From contig CAIYLW010000085.1 in the NCBI GenBank assembly GCA_903927185.1, positions 62,001-126,000 on the forward strand: a stretch of DNA of 64,000 nucleotides, written 5' to 3'. Both the position numbers and the translations under genes were made by a program. The notes beneath the pieces were generated by a model. That model searched no databases, was not told the origin of the DNA, and saw only the letters and a list, made by a program, of their open reading frames with translations. Each line of letters begins with the position of its first letter. The stretch's first letter is position 1. Origin of the DNA: an uncultured Bacteroidota bacterium (GTDB lineage Bacteria; Bacteroidota; Bacteroidia; Chitinophagales; Chitinophagaceae). Shown here piece by piece: positions 1 through 8,924 of this stretch.

Positions 1-3000
1 CATCTGCTATTAGATTTGTTTGAGGAAGATTTGCAGATGATTTAATTAAAGCTTCCTGATACCTTGATTTTAGCTCTTCATTTTTTACTTGAAGATTATG
101 TTGCATTGCGGTATCAATTGCCGCGTTCAGACTGATAGGGGTTTGCGCACGCAAACTAGACCCAGCTGTCATTAGCATGATTAAAATAAAAAGCACAGTT
201 ACCGAATTTTTATTTCTTTTCTTTTTCGGGGAAGTCTTTTCAAAAGTCATATATAAAACAGGCAAAATGTAAAGAGTTAGAAATGTTGCTATCAATAGAC
301 CACCAATCACAACTGTTGCTAAAGGTCTTTGCACTTCAGCACCCGCTCCATTACTGATTGCCATTGGGAAGAAACCTAATGATGCAACGAATGCTGTCAT
401 TAAAACAGGTCTTAACCTTACTTTGGTACCCATTAATACAATTCTTCGCAGATCCGATATCCCTTCTTCCTTAAGTTGATTAAATTCAGCGATTAGTACA
501 ATCCCATTCAATACCGCTACGCCAAACAATGCAATGAATCCAACACCAGCACTTATACTGAAGGGCATTCCCCTTAATGCTAAAAAAATGATTCCGCCAA
601 TTGCAGATAAAGGAATTGCAGAATAGATAAGTAGCCCTTGTTTCAGAGAATTAAATGCAAAATGTAATAAAATAAGGATCAACAATAATGATACAGGTAC
701 TGCAATCATCAATCTACTTTTGGCAGCGTTTAAGTTTTCAAATGCACCACCATAAGTAACATAATATCCTGTAGGGAATTTCATTTGCTTAGCAATTTTT
801 TCCTGTAATTCTGTTACAATGGTTTGAACATCCCGACCCCTTACATTAAATCCAATCACAATTCTTCTTTTCGCATCTTCTCTTTGAATTTGATTAGGCC
901 CTTGTTTAATTTGAACATCAGCCAGCTGACTTAATGGAATTTGTGTGCCTTGAGGAGTAGGTATTAAAAGGTTTTGTATATCCTTCAAATCTTTTTTCTG
1001 CTCTCCGCTAATTCGTACTACTACATCAAATCTTTTTTCTCCTTCAAAAAGCATTCCTGTTGTTTGACCGGCAAATGATGTGTTTACAATTTTATTGATG
1101 TCAACAATATTCAAACCGTATTGTGCAATTGTATTGCGATTATAATTGATGATTATTTGAGGCATCCCCGCTACCTGTTCTACATATAGATTTTTAGCTC
1201 CCTCAACAGAATTTACAATTACACCTAATTTATTAGCATATAAAGCAAGGGTATCAAGGTCTTCCCCAAATATTTTACAAACCACATCTTGCCTAGCTCC
1301 CGTCATTAATTCATTGAAACGCATTTGAACAGGGAACTGAAATCCGGCCGTAACACCGGGTACTGCTTCTAAAGCCTTACCCATTTTTTCACTTAATTCG
1401 TTGAAGGTTTTCGCAGAAGTCCATTCTTTTTTTGGTTTCAGAATCACCATCATATCACTAGCATCCATCGGCATTGGATCGGTAGGCACTTCTCCACTTC
1501 CAATTTTTGTAACAATTTTTTCTACTTCAGGAAACTGCGTTTTTAAAATGTGTGCCGCTTTTTGTGTATTCACTATGGTAGTATTTAAACTACTACCTGT
1601 TAACACTCTTGTATCCACTGCAAAATCGCCTTCTTCTAATGCAGGAATAAATTCAGCACCAAGATTTGTGAGCAATAGCACTGCAAAAACAAATAAAGAA
1701 AAAACAGAAGCAAGAGCAATTTTAGGAAATTGAATCACGAAATTCAATGTTCGTTGATACACTCTTTCTACTTTCGACATCCATATATCAGAGATATTGG
1801 GTTTGTGTTTAATTTTTTTACTAAGGAATAAAGCACTCATCATAGGAATATAAGTGAGCGACAACACAAATGCCCCAAGTAAGGCAAATGCAACTGTTTG
1901 TGCCATTGGCTTAAACATTTTTCCTTCAATGCCTTCTAAAGTAAAAATGGGTAAGTAAACTACTAGAATAATCACCTGCCCAAAAACAGCACTATTCATC
2001 ATTTTACTAGCCGACTGATTTACTTCCACATCCATTTGATTTTGATTCAACTTGTTAATGCTTGCAAAATGTTTACTATGTCCTAGCCGATGCATTACAG
2101 CCTCTACGATAATAACTGCACCATCAACAATTAATCCGAAATCAAGTGCCCCCAAACTCATTAGATTTCCGCTTACCCCAAAGAGGTTCATCATAATAAC
2201 AGCAAATAACATTGCCAATGGAATAACTGAAGCCACTAATAAACCTGCTCGGAAATTTCCAAGAAATAAAACCAACACAAACACTACAATCAGCGCTCCT
2301 TCTAATAAATTTTGCTCCACTGTTCCGATAGCATTATTTACCATTTTAGTTCTATCGAGAAATGGTTCAATAACAATTCCCTCGGGAACTGTTTTTTGAA
2401 TCTGTGCGATTCTTTCTTTTACACTTTTTATTACATCGCTACTATTAGCACCTTTCAGCATCATCACAACTGCACCTGCTACTTCGCCTTGATCATTATA
2501 GCACATAGCACCAAATCGAGTGGCATTACCAATCTTAATGGTAGCCACATCTCTAATAAATAAAGGATTCCCTGTATTTGTATTTTTAATGGCTATATTA
2601 TTGATGTCTTCAATACTTCCCAATAACCCTTCCGTACGTATATATAAAACAGTTGCCCCTTTCTCGATATACGCACCTCCCGTGTTTTGATTATTTGATT
2701 CAATTGCTTTAAAAACATCAGCAATCGTAATATTGTAGGAAAGCAATTTATTAGGATCAACTTCAATAGAATACTGTTTTAGTTTACCACCAAAACTGCT
2801 GACTTCTGCAACACCTTTTACTCCTAATAACTGACGGCGAACAATCCAATCTTGTATAGTTCTTAAATCAGTTTCGTTGTATTTAGTTTCATATCCGTCT
2901 TTAGGACGAACTACATATTGGTATATCTCACCCAATCCTGTGCTTACCGGACCAAGCTCGGGTGAACCAATTCCTTGCGGAATAATGGCTTGCACTTTCT

Positions 3001-3343
3001 GTAACCGTTCAGCAACTTGTTGTCGGGCCCAATACACATCGGTATTATCGTCAAAAACAATGGTTACTAATGAAAGCCCGAATCTTGAGAAACTTCGAAT
3101 TTCTTTTAGTCCTGATATATTATTATTCGCTTGTTCAATTGGAAAAGTGATTAGCCTTTCTATATCCGTTGCTCCAAAAGATGGAGCGATAGTGATGACT
3201 TGTACCTGATTATTAGTAATATCTGGCACTGCGTCAATTGGTAATTTGGTGAATTGGTAGCTGCCATATCCAATCAGGGTAATAATAAATAACCCAACGA
3301 TCAGTTTATTTTTAATAGCAAACCCAATTATAGCATTAAGCAT
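1..3343 (-). CDS. CusA/CzcA-family heavy-metal RND efflux pump fused to a TolC-like domain (3' part outside the window)
   Basis: Inner-membrane proton-driven pump expected to export monovalent or divalent metal ions. The frame starts at ATG 3343-3341 and stays open to the window edge, giving about 1114 residues. The start reads MLNAIIGFAIKNKLIVGLF, a typical first RND membrane helix, followed by porter-domain text such as LPIDAVPDITNNQVQV and the CzcA-like MRFNELMTG segment. After the last helices (ending near base 215) the frame continues through RAQTPISLNAAIDTAMQHN, which resembles the N-terminus of TolC/CusC outer-membrane factors. That would make this the long CusA-OEP fusion found in Bacteroidota. 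Metal specificity cannot be told. The small secreted protein just upstream is probably co-transcribed. Confidence 0.93.
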   Translation of the reverse strand, partial: MLNAIIGFAIKNKLIVGLFIITLIGYGSYQFTKLPIDAVPDITNNQVQVITIAPSFGATDIERLITFPIEQANNNISGLKEIRSFSRFGLSLVTIVFDDNTDVYWARQQVAERLQKVQAIIPQGIGSPELGPVSTGLGEIYQYVVRPKDGYETKYNETDLRTIQDWIVRRQLLGVKGVAEVSSFGGKLKQYSIEVDPNKLLSYNITIADVFKAIESNNQNTGGAYIEKGATVLYIRTEGLLGSIEDINNIAIKNTNTGNPLFIRDVATIKIGNATRFGAMCYNDQGEVAGAVVMMLKGANSSDVIKSVKERIAQIQKTVPEGIVIEPFLDRTKMVNNAIGTVEQNLLEGALIVVFVLVLFLGNFRAGLLVASVIPLAMLFAVIMMNLFGVSGNLMSLGALDFGLIVDGAVIIVEAVMHRLGHSKHFASINKLNQNQMDVEVNQSASKMMNSAVFGQVIILVVYLPIFTLEGIEGKMFKPMAQTVAFALLGAFVLSLTYIPMMSALFLSKKIKHKPNISDIWMSKVERVYQRTLNFVIQFPKIALASVFSLFVFAVLLLTNLGAEFIPALEEGDFAVDTRVLTGSSLNTTIVNTQKAAHILKTQFPEVEKIVTKIGSGEVPTDPMPMDASDMMVILKPKKEWTSAKTFNELSEKMGKALEAVPGVTAGFQFPVQMRFNELMTGARQDVVCKIFGEDLDTLALYANKLGVIVNSVEGAKNLYVEQVAGMPQIIINYNRNTIAQYGLNIVDINKIVNTSFAGQTTGMLFEGEKRFDVVVRISGEQKKDLKDIQNLLIPTPQGTQIPLSQLADVQIKQGPNQIQREDAKRRIVIGFNVRGRDVQTIVTELQEKIAKQMKFPTGYYVTYGGAFENLNAAKSRLMIAVPVSLLLILILLHFAFNSLKQGLLIYSAIPLSAIGGIIFLALRGMPFSISAGVGFIALFGVAVLNGIVLIAEFNQLKEEGISDLRRIVLMGTKVRLRPVLMTAFVASLGFFPMAISNGAGAEVQRPLATVVIGGLLIATFLTLYILPVLYMTFEKTSPKKKRNKNSVTVLFILIMLMTAGSSLRAQTPISLNAAIDTAMQHNLQVKNEELKSRYQEALIKSSANLPQTNLIAD

Positions 3344-3434
3344 AATGGTCTTGTTTAGGAATAAATAGATTAAAGGCCTTTGTGTGGTACAAAAGCATTG
3401 CGCAACTGATCTAAAACAATTGCATCAATAAATA

Positions 3435-3821
3435 TTAACAAGACTTGGGCGGCTGCCAGATATTGGCTAAGTAAGATGGAAGGAGATCGTTTTGGTCAAT
3501 ATCGATTTTCTTTTCAGATACTAAAACAACCGGAGCTGTTATTGAAATATGTTCATTTAGAGGAACGAATTCATTAGCTAACACATATATAAAATCTCCT
3601 GAACTTTTGAAAGGCAATTGCATGTCTTTGCTATAGTCTTTGTCTTTAGGACTTCCATGCATATAATGCATATCCAAAAATTTCAGAAAACTAATGCCTT
3701 TCTCGGCCTGACGATGTTCTATAAAATGATTATAAATCATCGGCATTTTCAATAGCTGATAAGCATCTGTTGTGGAAAACAAATAAATACTTAGGAATAG
3801 TATAGCTATTGACTTTTTCAG
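3435..3821 (-). CDS. Small secreted protein upstream of the metal pump (unusual CTG start proposed)
   Basis: Unrecognised function. The mature part contains HYMHGSPKDKDYSKDMQLPFKS, reminiscent of small hypothetical proteins that precede CusA genes in Bacteroidota (from memory, not searched). A TTG at 3782-3780 would give 115 residues, but the open frame continues upstream for 13 codons that read as a textbook signal peptide, KKSIAILFLSIYLFSTTDA, starting from CTG at 3821-3819. The next in-frame stop is at 3842-3840 and no ATG, GTG or TTG lies between. I therefore take the CTG as the start (128 residues). It lies 91 bases upstream of the pump gene on the same strand. A TAnnTTTG-type promoter box (TATCTTTG, 3833-3826) lies only four bases before the CTG. 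Confidence 0.65.
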   Translation of the reverse strand: MKKSIAILFLSIYLFSTTDAYQLLKMPMIYNHFIEHRQAEKGISFLKFLDMHYMHGSPKDKDYSKDMQLPFKSSGDFIYVLANEFVPLNEHISITAPVVLVSEKKIDIDQNDLLPSYLANIWQPPKSC

Positions 3822-3911
3822 GTTACAAAGATAATCATCTTATTTTAATGATTTTTAAAATGTAGACAAAACAGTGCTAAACCGTAAATTACGTAACTTT
3901 TAAAATGTAAG

Positions 3912-5147
3912 ATGAAAAGAAGATATCAAGTTTTAGTTGTTTTGTCTGTCTTGTCGATGATTACTTTCCTTGATAGGATTGCACTTTCTTCTGCCAGTGG
4001 TTCTATCATGTCTGATTTACATTTGAGTACTGTTCAATGGGGATGGATATTAGGCATGTTTACTTTGTCTTACGGACTATTTGAAGTACCCACAGGTTGG
4101 TTGGGGGATAAAATTGGTGGGAAGAAAGTTTTGATACGGGTGGTAATCTGGTGGTCGTTCTTTACCATCCTAACTGGGTTTTCTACTGGGTTTATCATGT
4201 TATTAATAGTAAGAACATTATTCGGAATGGGAGAAGCGGGTGCATACCCCAATACTTCCATTATACTCAGTAAATATTTTCCTGTCATAGAAAGAGGAAG
4301 AGCTCAGGCCATCATATGGGGGGCTTCAAGAATAGGAGCTGCCTTAACTCCATTTGTAGTACTGCCATTGCAACAAAGATATAGTTGGCATATCCCATTT
4401 TATATTTTAGGAGCCGCGGGATTTATTTGGGCTTTATTTTGGTTGTTTTGGCATAAAGAAGAACCCACTGAAGTAAAAGATATCGAGCCGAAAGAATTAG
4501 AATACATCTTAGCCCATAGAGATCTGCCAATAGTTTTAGAAGAAAATAAAAAATCATATTGGAGCATTTTTGAATCAAGAAATATCTGGTACTTATTAGG
4601 GATGTATATCTGTTATGCTATAGGTGCCTACTTTTTTCAAAGCTGGTTTCATACTTATTTAGAGAAGGGAAGATTAATTCCAAAAAATCAATTGATCTGG
4701 GCATCTTCAATTCCTTATTTATTAGCTGGCTTGGGTTGTTTGAGTGGTGGATGGTTGAGCGATAAAGCAGTATTAAAATACGGCAAGAAATGGGGAAGAA
4801 GAATTGTGCCAATGATTGGTTTATTTGTATCAGGATTATGCATGATCGGCGCATCATTAGTAGCAGATAATACAATAGCCATTATCGCTTTGGGAATTGG
4901 AATGGCATTCATGGATGTAACAGCTCCTGTGGCATGGGCGGTTGCCATGGATTTAGGTGGATTAAAAAGTGGATCAGTTTCAGGCTCTATGAATGCTGCA
5001 GGATTAACTGCAGCATATTTAAGCACCGTTATATTTGGATATTTAGCCACTGCATATGGTTACTATTTACCCGTATTATTAATAGGAATAATAGTGCTGC
5101 TTGGTGCATTTGTTTGGTTGAAGATTGATGCTACAAAAAAGATTTAA
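3912..5147 (+). CDS. MFS transporter, anion:cation symporter (ACS) type
   Basis: Inner-membrane major facilitator, 411 residues with about 12 hydrophobic segments. The N-terminus (FLDRIALSSASGSIMSDLHLS) and the loop GWLGDKIGGKKVL match the ACS family, which moves organic anions such as hexuronates, glucarate or phthalate with a cation. GMGEAGAYPN in helix 4 is also typical. The substrate cannot be predicted, because no sugar-acid catabolic gene lies beside it. It is divergent from the small secreted protein and convergent with the next gene, separated by a weak hairpin. The start at ATG 3912 is the first in frame after the AT-rich promoter region. Confidence 0.85.
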   Translation: MKRRYQVLVVLSVLSMITFLDRIALSSASGSIMSDLHLSTVQWGWILGMFTLSYGLFEVPTGWLGDKIGGKKVLIRVVIWWSFFTILTGFSTGFIMLLIVRTLFGMGEAGAYPNTSIILSKYFPVIERGRAQAIIWGASRIGAALTPFVVLPLQQRYSWHIPFYILGAAGFIWALFWLFWHKEEPTEVKDIEPKELEYILAHRDLPIVLEENKKSYWSIFESRNIWYLLGMYICYAIGAYFFQSWFHTYLEKGRLIPKNQLIWASSIPYLLAGLGCLSGGWLSDKAVLKYGKKWGRRIVPMIGLFVSGLCMIGASLVADNTIAIIALGIGMAFMDVTAPVAWAVAMDLGGLKSGSVSGSMNAAGLTAAYLSTVIFGYLATAYGYYLPVLLIGIIVLLGAFVWLKIDATKKI

Positions 5148-5150
5148 AAA

Positions 5151-5180
5151 TAAGTTGGTTAAAGATTATATCTCAACTTA
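5151..5180. terminator. Weak convergent hairpin
   Basis: A 7-base inverted repeat (TAAGTTG, 5151-5157, with CAACTTA, 5174-5180) lies between two convergent genes. The stem is short and A+T-rich, so the assignment is tentative. Confidence 0.35.
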
Positions 5181-5735
5181 ATGCTCAATCCATATTTTTA
5201 AAGATTGATTTACTTTTCTCCATCTATTAAAATCTCTATTAACAACTATAAATCTAGGTGGCTTAGCTTCCCTGATTGCATAGCCAAATAAAGCTCCTGG
5301 CAAAGCTGCAGATATTGCAATGATACCAGCTTTTTCAATATTAGTATCTATTAATAATTGAGATAATGGGTGGCTTTCCATTAATCTCATGGAAAACCCT
5401 ACTACAGAAAATACCAATGCCGATAAAAACATATAATGGCCTAATGACCTGTTGGTTTTAATCAGTTCAATTTCACTGGCATGTAATTCAACAACCTGAG
5501 TCGGGGTGGAAACCAGGATACTCGAATTGGTTACATAAATAAGTTTTCCCTTTAATATCTTTTGGTTGTTGCTATCAAACACCCGAACAAAATGTTTTGA
5601 TTGCAAAAGGGAATTCATGCTTTTCAAAACAAATAAAATAGAGCTCCGTTTCATAAAAAATAATTTAGCGTTGAATGAATGAGTTGTATTGAATCGTTTG
5701 TAGACTAAAAATATCTCCCTGTAATTGTGATTCAT
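5178..5735 (-). CDS. Hypothetical protein with two membrane segments
   Basis: Not recognised. 185 residues from ATG 5735, or 158 from an internal ATG at 5654-5652 (MKRSSILFVLKSMNSLL), which may be the true start. The middle part (KHFVRVFDSNNQKILKGKLIYVTNSSILV) looks like a small beta-rich domain. Two hydrophobic stretches follow (HYMFLSALVFSVVGFSM and IIAISAALPGALFGYAI), and the protein ends in a basic, soluble tail. It stands alone between a transporter and a divergent regulator. Nothing in the sequence gives a function. Confidence 0.6.
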   Translation of the reverse strand: MNHNYREIFLVYKRFNTTHSFNAKLFFMKRSSILFVLKSMNSLLQSKHFVRVFDSNNQKILKGKLIYVTNSSILVSTPTQVVELHASEIELIKTNRSLGHYMFLSALVFSVVGFSMRLMESHPLSQLLIDTNIEKAGIIAISAALPGALFGYAIREAKPPRFIVVNRDFNRWRKVNQSLKIWIEH

Positions 5736-5903
5736 AATTGATAACTACTCAACAAATGCCAGTCTTAGGATTTATTAATTAATGCCTAATTGCAGCTACT
5801 TATAGTTTGTTTTTTTGCTATTTATCTCTTAAATTGTTATAGCAGTATGCGTTTTTCGCAAAAAGATGGTATCCAATAAGTAAAAAATGCCAAAATAATA
5901 CGA

Positions 5904-6905
5904 ATGGAAAGCTTGCAATTACAACAACTCTTTTTTCAGCAGATCAAAGGGAAAACTCCCCCAAACAAATCATTTGTAGATGAAATAGCTGATTTACTAG
6001 AGATCAGTAATGATAGTGCTTACAGAAGAATCCGGGGCGAAAAGCAGATTTCGTTTGAAGAGATCAAAAAGCTTGCTTCCCATTTTAAGATATCCCTTGA
6101 TCAGCTATTACACTTGAAAACAGATTCTTTTATTTTCACTGGGCGAATTACAAATAATACAGATTACAAACATGAAGAATGGCAGAAATCAGTACTCGCT
6201 CATTTGCAAACAATCGACAGTTTTAAACCTAATAATCATTACTACTATTTGGCTAAAGAAATTCCCTTTCTTTATTATTATATGATACCAGAGATTGCTG
6301 CTTTCAAAGCCTTTTTCTTTCTTAAATCGATTCTCTTTTATGACGATTGGAAAAATGCCAAATTTTCTGTGAAAGATGATTATAGCCAGTATCATGAATT
6401 ATGGAGAAACATTAGTAACACATATTCCTCAATTCCCGCAACCGAAATTTGGAGTATCGATATTATCACAAGTACCATTCAACAGATAGAATATTACAAA
6501 CTAACAGGTTCTTTAAAATCTAAGGATGATGCAATTTGTCTCTTAGATAAACTAGAAGAATTGATTAATCATATCGAAAAGCAGGCAGAGGCTGGCGTTA
6601 AGTTCCAATACAAACAAGAGCCTAAGCCAGGATTGGCGCCTTTTAAAATGTATGTGAATGAATTAACAATGGGTGATAATATGCAGTTGATCCAATTAGG
6701 TGACAATCTGATAACTTATATTAACCATAGTGTGCTTAATTTTATTTATACCCAGGATGAATCGTTCAATAACTATACAAAAAAAACTTTTGATATCATT
6801 ACTCAAAAATCAACTTTACTCAGTGAAGGAAATGAACGCGAAAGATTGCTTTTCTTTAATCGTCTTCGCGAAAAAATAAACAATTCGAGAAAGCAGTTTA
6901 TTTAA
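5904..6905 (+). CDS. Helix-turn-helix (XRE-like) transcriptional regulator
   Basis: 333 residues. Residues about 15-70 form a helix-turn-helix of Cro/C1 type (FVDEIADLLEISNDSAYRRI followed by a region ending in HFKISLDQLL). The remaining 260 residues are an uncharacterised, probably all-alpha effector domain. Proteins of this layout are common single-gene regulators in Bacteroidota. The ligand and targets are unknown. It is convergent with the DUF6268 gene, only four bases from its stop codon. Confidence 0.75.
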   Translation: MESLQLQQLFFQQIKGKTPPNKSFVDEIADLLEISNDSAYRRIRGEKQISFEEIKKLASHFKISLDQLLHLKTDSFIFTGRITNNTDYKHEEWQKSVLAHLQTIDSFKPNNHYYYLAKEIPFLYYYMIPEIAAFKAFFFLKSILFYDDWKNAKFSVKDDYSQYHELWRNISNTYSSIPATEIWSIDIITSTIQQIEYYKLTGSLKSKDDAICLLDKLEELINHIEKQAEAGVKFQYKQEPKPGLAPFKMYVNELTMGDNMQLIQLGDNLITYINHSVLNFIYTQDESFNNYTKKTFDIITQKSTLLSEGNERERLLFFNRLREKINNSRKQFI

Positions 6906-6909
6906 TGGT

Positions 6910-7776
6910 TTAAAAACGTATTCGAAAATTGGCTTGAATTTTACAATAGAATCCATCCTGAATGGGTATTTCCATCAGGTCAGTTTTTATCCTACGTAAA
7001 ATTGTATGGCCCACCTCTACTCGAATTACAAAATGTTTTAAAGGATATAGATCTGTATACGCACCTAGCCTATTATCATCCACCCGAACAAAATGATTTG
7101 TGTCGTAACTTTTGTAAGAACTTGAAAGTGATTCAAAAATTACCCCATAATAAAAAGCTTTACTCACTTTGTGCTCATAAATTATTTTATCGGGAAGTAC
7201 TCCAAACAGCAAGTTTTTTTCATTGATTTTCCAATCGATACCGGCTAATGGAAGGATCAGTTTTCGGCCATATTCTTTATTGAAATACAGACCAAATTTG
7301 AATTTCATCGTTTTCTTATACTCATAAGTGGAAAGTGCATACCCCCCGAATTGATTAAATTTCAATGATGGGATCGTATTGTCCAAATTATCTTTTCCCA
7401 AACTTGTTCTGGGAACAAATACAGTTATCAATTTCCACTTTGTATTCAGTTTTGTTAAATAACCAATAGGCATTCCAAAAGAATTCAATTGAAATCTACT
7501 AGCGGCACTCTTAAAAATATTGTTTGTATTTGAAATTGTATTTACTTCCCATTTTTCAAAAAAAGGGCTAAATAGCAACAGTTTCGAGCCTTCTTTATTC
7601 AGCTTTATAGGCAGATTTAATGAAGTATTACAATGGACTAACCTGTTTGTATTATTAAAGAAATTGAAATTAGGTCCAACTGTATTTTGCACATTTAAAA
7701 GATCTAAATAGGGCTGCGCTTTTAAGTATACATGAGCGCTTAAAATAAAGACTATTAAAAAGAGGCTCTTTCTCAT
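6910..7776 (-). CDS. Probable outer-membrane beta-barrel protein (DUF6268-like)
   Basis: 288 residues with a clear Sec signal peptide (MRKSLFLIVFILSAHVYLKAQ). The mature part has alternating hydrophobic strands and ends in an aromatic residue (CKIQANFRIRF), as expected for an outer-membrane barrel. The pattern resembles DUF6268 proteins, a family of unknown function in Bacteroidota; this is recognition by eye. It stands alone, and no substrate or partner can be inferred. Confidence 0.65.
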   Translation of the reverse strand: MRKSLFLIVFILSAHVYLKAQPYLDLLNVQNTVGPNFNFFNNTNRLVHCNTSLNLPIKLNKEGSKLLLFSPFFEKWEVNTISNTNNIFKSAASRFQLNSFGMPIGYLTKLNTKWKLITVFVPRTSLGKDNLDNTIPSLKFNQFGGYALSTYEYKKTMKFKFGLYFNKEYGRKLILPLAGIDWKINEKNLLFGVLPDKIIYEHKVSKAFYYGVIFESLSSSYKSYDTNHFVRVDDNRLGAYTDLYPLKHFVIRVEVGHTILRRIKTDLMEIPIQDGFYCKIQANFRIRF

Positions 7777-7936
7777 ATTTCTAATTTTTGGTTTGATGAA
7801 TGTTTTATCAAACTTATTATTAGAAATATGCTTTAGATAATTGATTAAAAAGGGGAATGGGTGAATAAGAATTAAAAACTACAATTCAAACGCAAAAGAC
7901 TCGTATTTAGAGTGTTTTTCTTCTATAATAAAAATA

Positions 7937-7963
7937 AGGAGGAGAGTTTTTGCAATTCCTCCT
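7937..7963 (-). terminator. Rho-independent terminator after the pentein gene
   Basis: Read on the minus strand, AGGAGGA and TCCTCCT form a 7-base stem with a 13-base loop, followed by TATTTTTATT. It lies 44 bases downstream of the stop codon of the upstream minus-strand gene. Confidence 0.75.
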
Positions 7964-8006
7964 AATAATCTTTTCATAATTGGTAAATCTTACTAAAAGA
8001 TAATTT

Positions 8007-8885
8007 CTATTTCAATCTGGAGATTGGTCTGGTAAGACAAGTTGGGCCCCCTCCTCCTTTTACGCTAATATCATTTCCTTTATATTCTATCACTTTACAT
8101 CCGGCAGCAATCAATCCTGTTTTTGTTTTTGGGTTACCTTCTACCATCAAACAAGTTCTGGGTGCCATTGCCAGCACATTACATCCCATACTTTCAAATT
8201 CTTCATCAGGCACTTCTACTAACTGATAACCTCTTGCAATTAAAAGGTTACGGAATACAATCGGGATCAATGGAGAATATACTACTGCAAGATTGGTATC
8301 TACCGGGCTTAAAACCGACATCAAATGAAATACATCAGATGGTCCTTTATAGTGAGGAAGTGAAACGGTTATCACTTCTACTCCCAAAGGTTTTAATAAT
8401 GCTGTAAGTTGTCGGATCCCTTCCTCATTAGTTCTGTAAGTATGCCCTACAGCCAATGTGTGTTCATCTAACCAAGCCACATCACCACCTTCTACAGTTC
8501 CGGGAGCTACTATTTCTCCAAGGACAGCAATACCGTTTGCTTCGAAAGTTTCTTTTTCAGCTCTAGGCTCATGAATCCTTCCAGCTTTACCCATATTGCA
8601 AATAATCATTCCCTTATCGGTTGCGATGGCAGCATCTCTGCAATAAATGGAATCCATGTTCACAGTGCTGTTTTGAGGAAAGTATAGAAGTTCCGCGCCA
8701 TTGTCTTTTAAGATCTGTTCAAAAGAAGCGTATTCTATCAGTGAGTTCGCTATATCTGGCTTCCCCAAATAATTCAAGTCCTTCCAATTAGCATCAATAT
8801 GCGCATCACTAATAAAAGCAGCAGCAGCTTGTTTAATAAAAAGCGATTTAATTTTTCCTATTTCTGAATGTGCGCTTGTTGACAT
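8007..8885 (-). CDS. Arginine-modifying pentein enzyme (DDAH / arginine deiminase-like)
   Basis: 292 residues. This superfamily hydrolyses or transfers the guanidino group of arginine or methylarginines. The likely catalytic residues are in place: Glu132 and Asp135 in VEGGD, His187 in SDVFHLMSVL, and nucleophilic Cys283 in GGGGPTCLTRP close to the C-terminus. YCRDAA near residue 81 fits the substrate-binding loop. The order and spacing fit dimethylarginine dimethylaminohydrolase more than the longer arginine deiminases. It lies 39 bases downstream of an APC-family permease on the same strand, so uptake and hydrolysis of arginine-like compounds are probably coupled. The exact substrate is not settled. 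Confidence 0.85.
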   Translation of the reverse strand: MSTSAHSEIGKIKSLFIKQAAAAFISDAHIDANWKDLNYLGKPDIANSLIEYASFEQILKDNGAELLYFPQNSTVNMDSIYCRDAAIATDKGMIICNMGKAGRIHEPRAEKETFEANGIAVLGEIVAPGTVEGGDVAWLDEHTLAVGHTYRTNEEGIRQLTALLKPLGVEVITVSLPHYKGPSDVFHLMSVLSPVDTNLAVVYSPLIPIVFRNLLIARGYQLVEVPDEEFESMGCNVLAMAPRTCLMVEGNPKTKTGLIAAGCKVIEYKGNDISVKGGGGPTCLTRPISRLK

Positions 8886-8924
8886 ATTTATAATTTAAAA
8901 AGATGTTTAATAAAATATGATGTG

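Noticed and set aside
1401-3209. Plus-strand open frames of 83-115 codons
   Set aside because: They lie opposite the RND pump reading frame and have low-complexity composition; they are antisense shadows.
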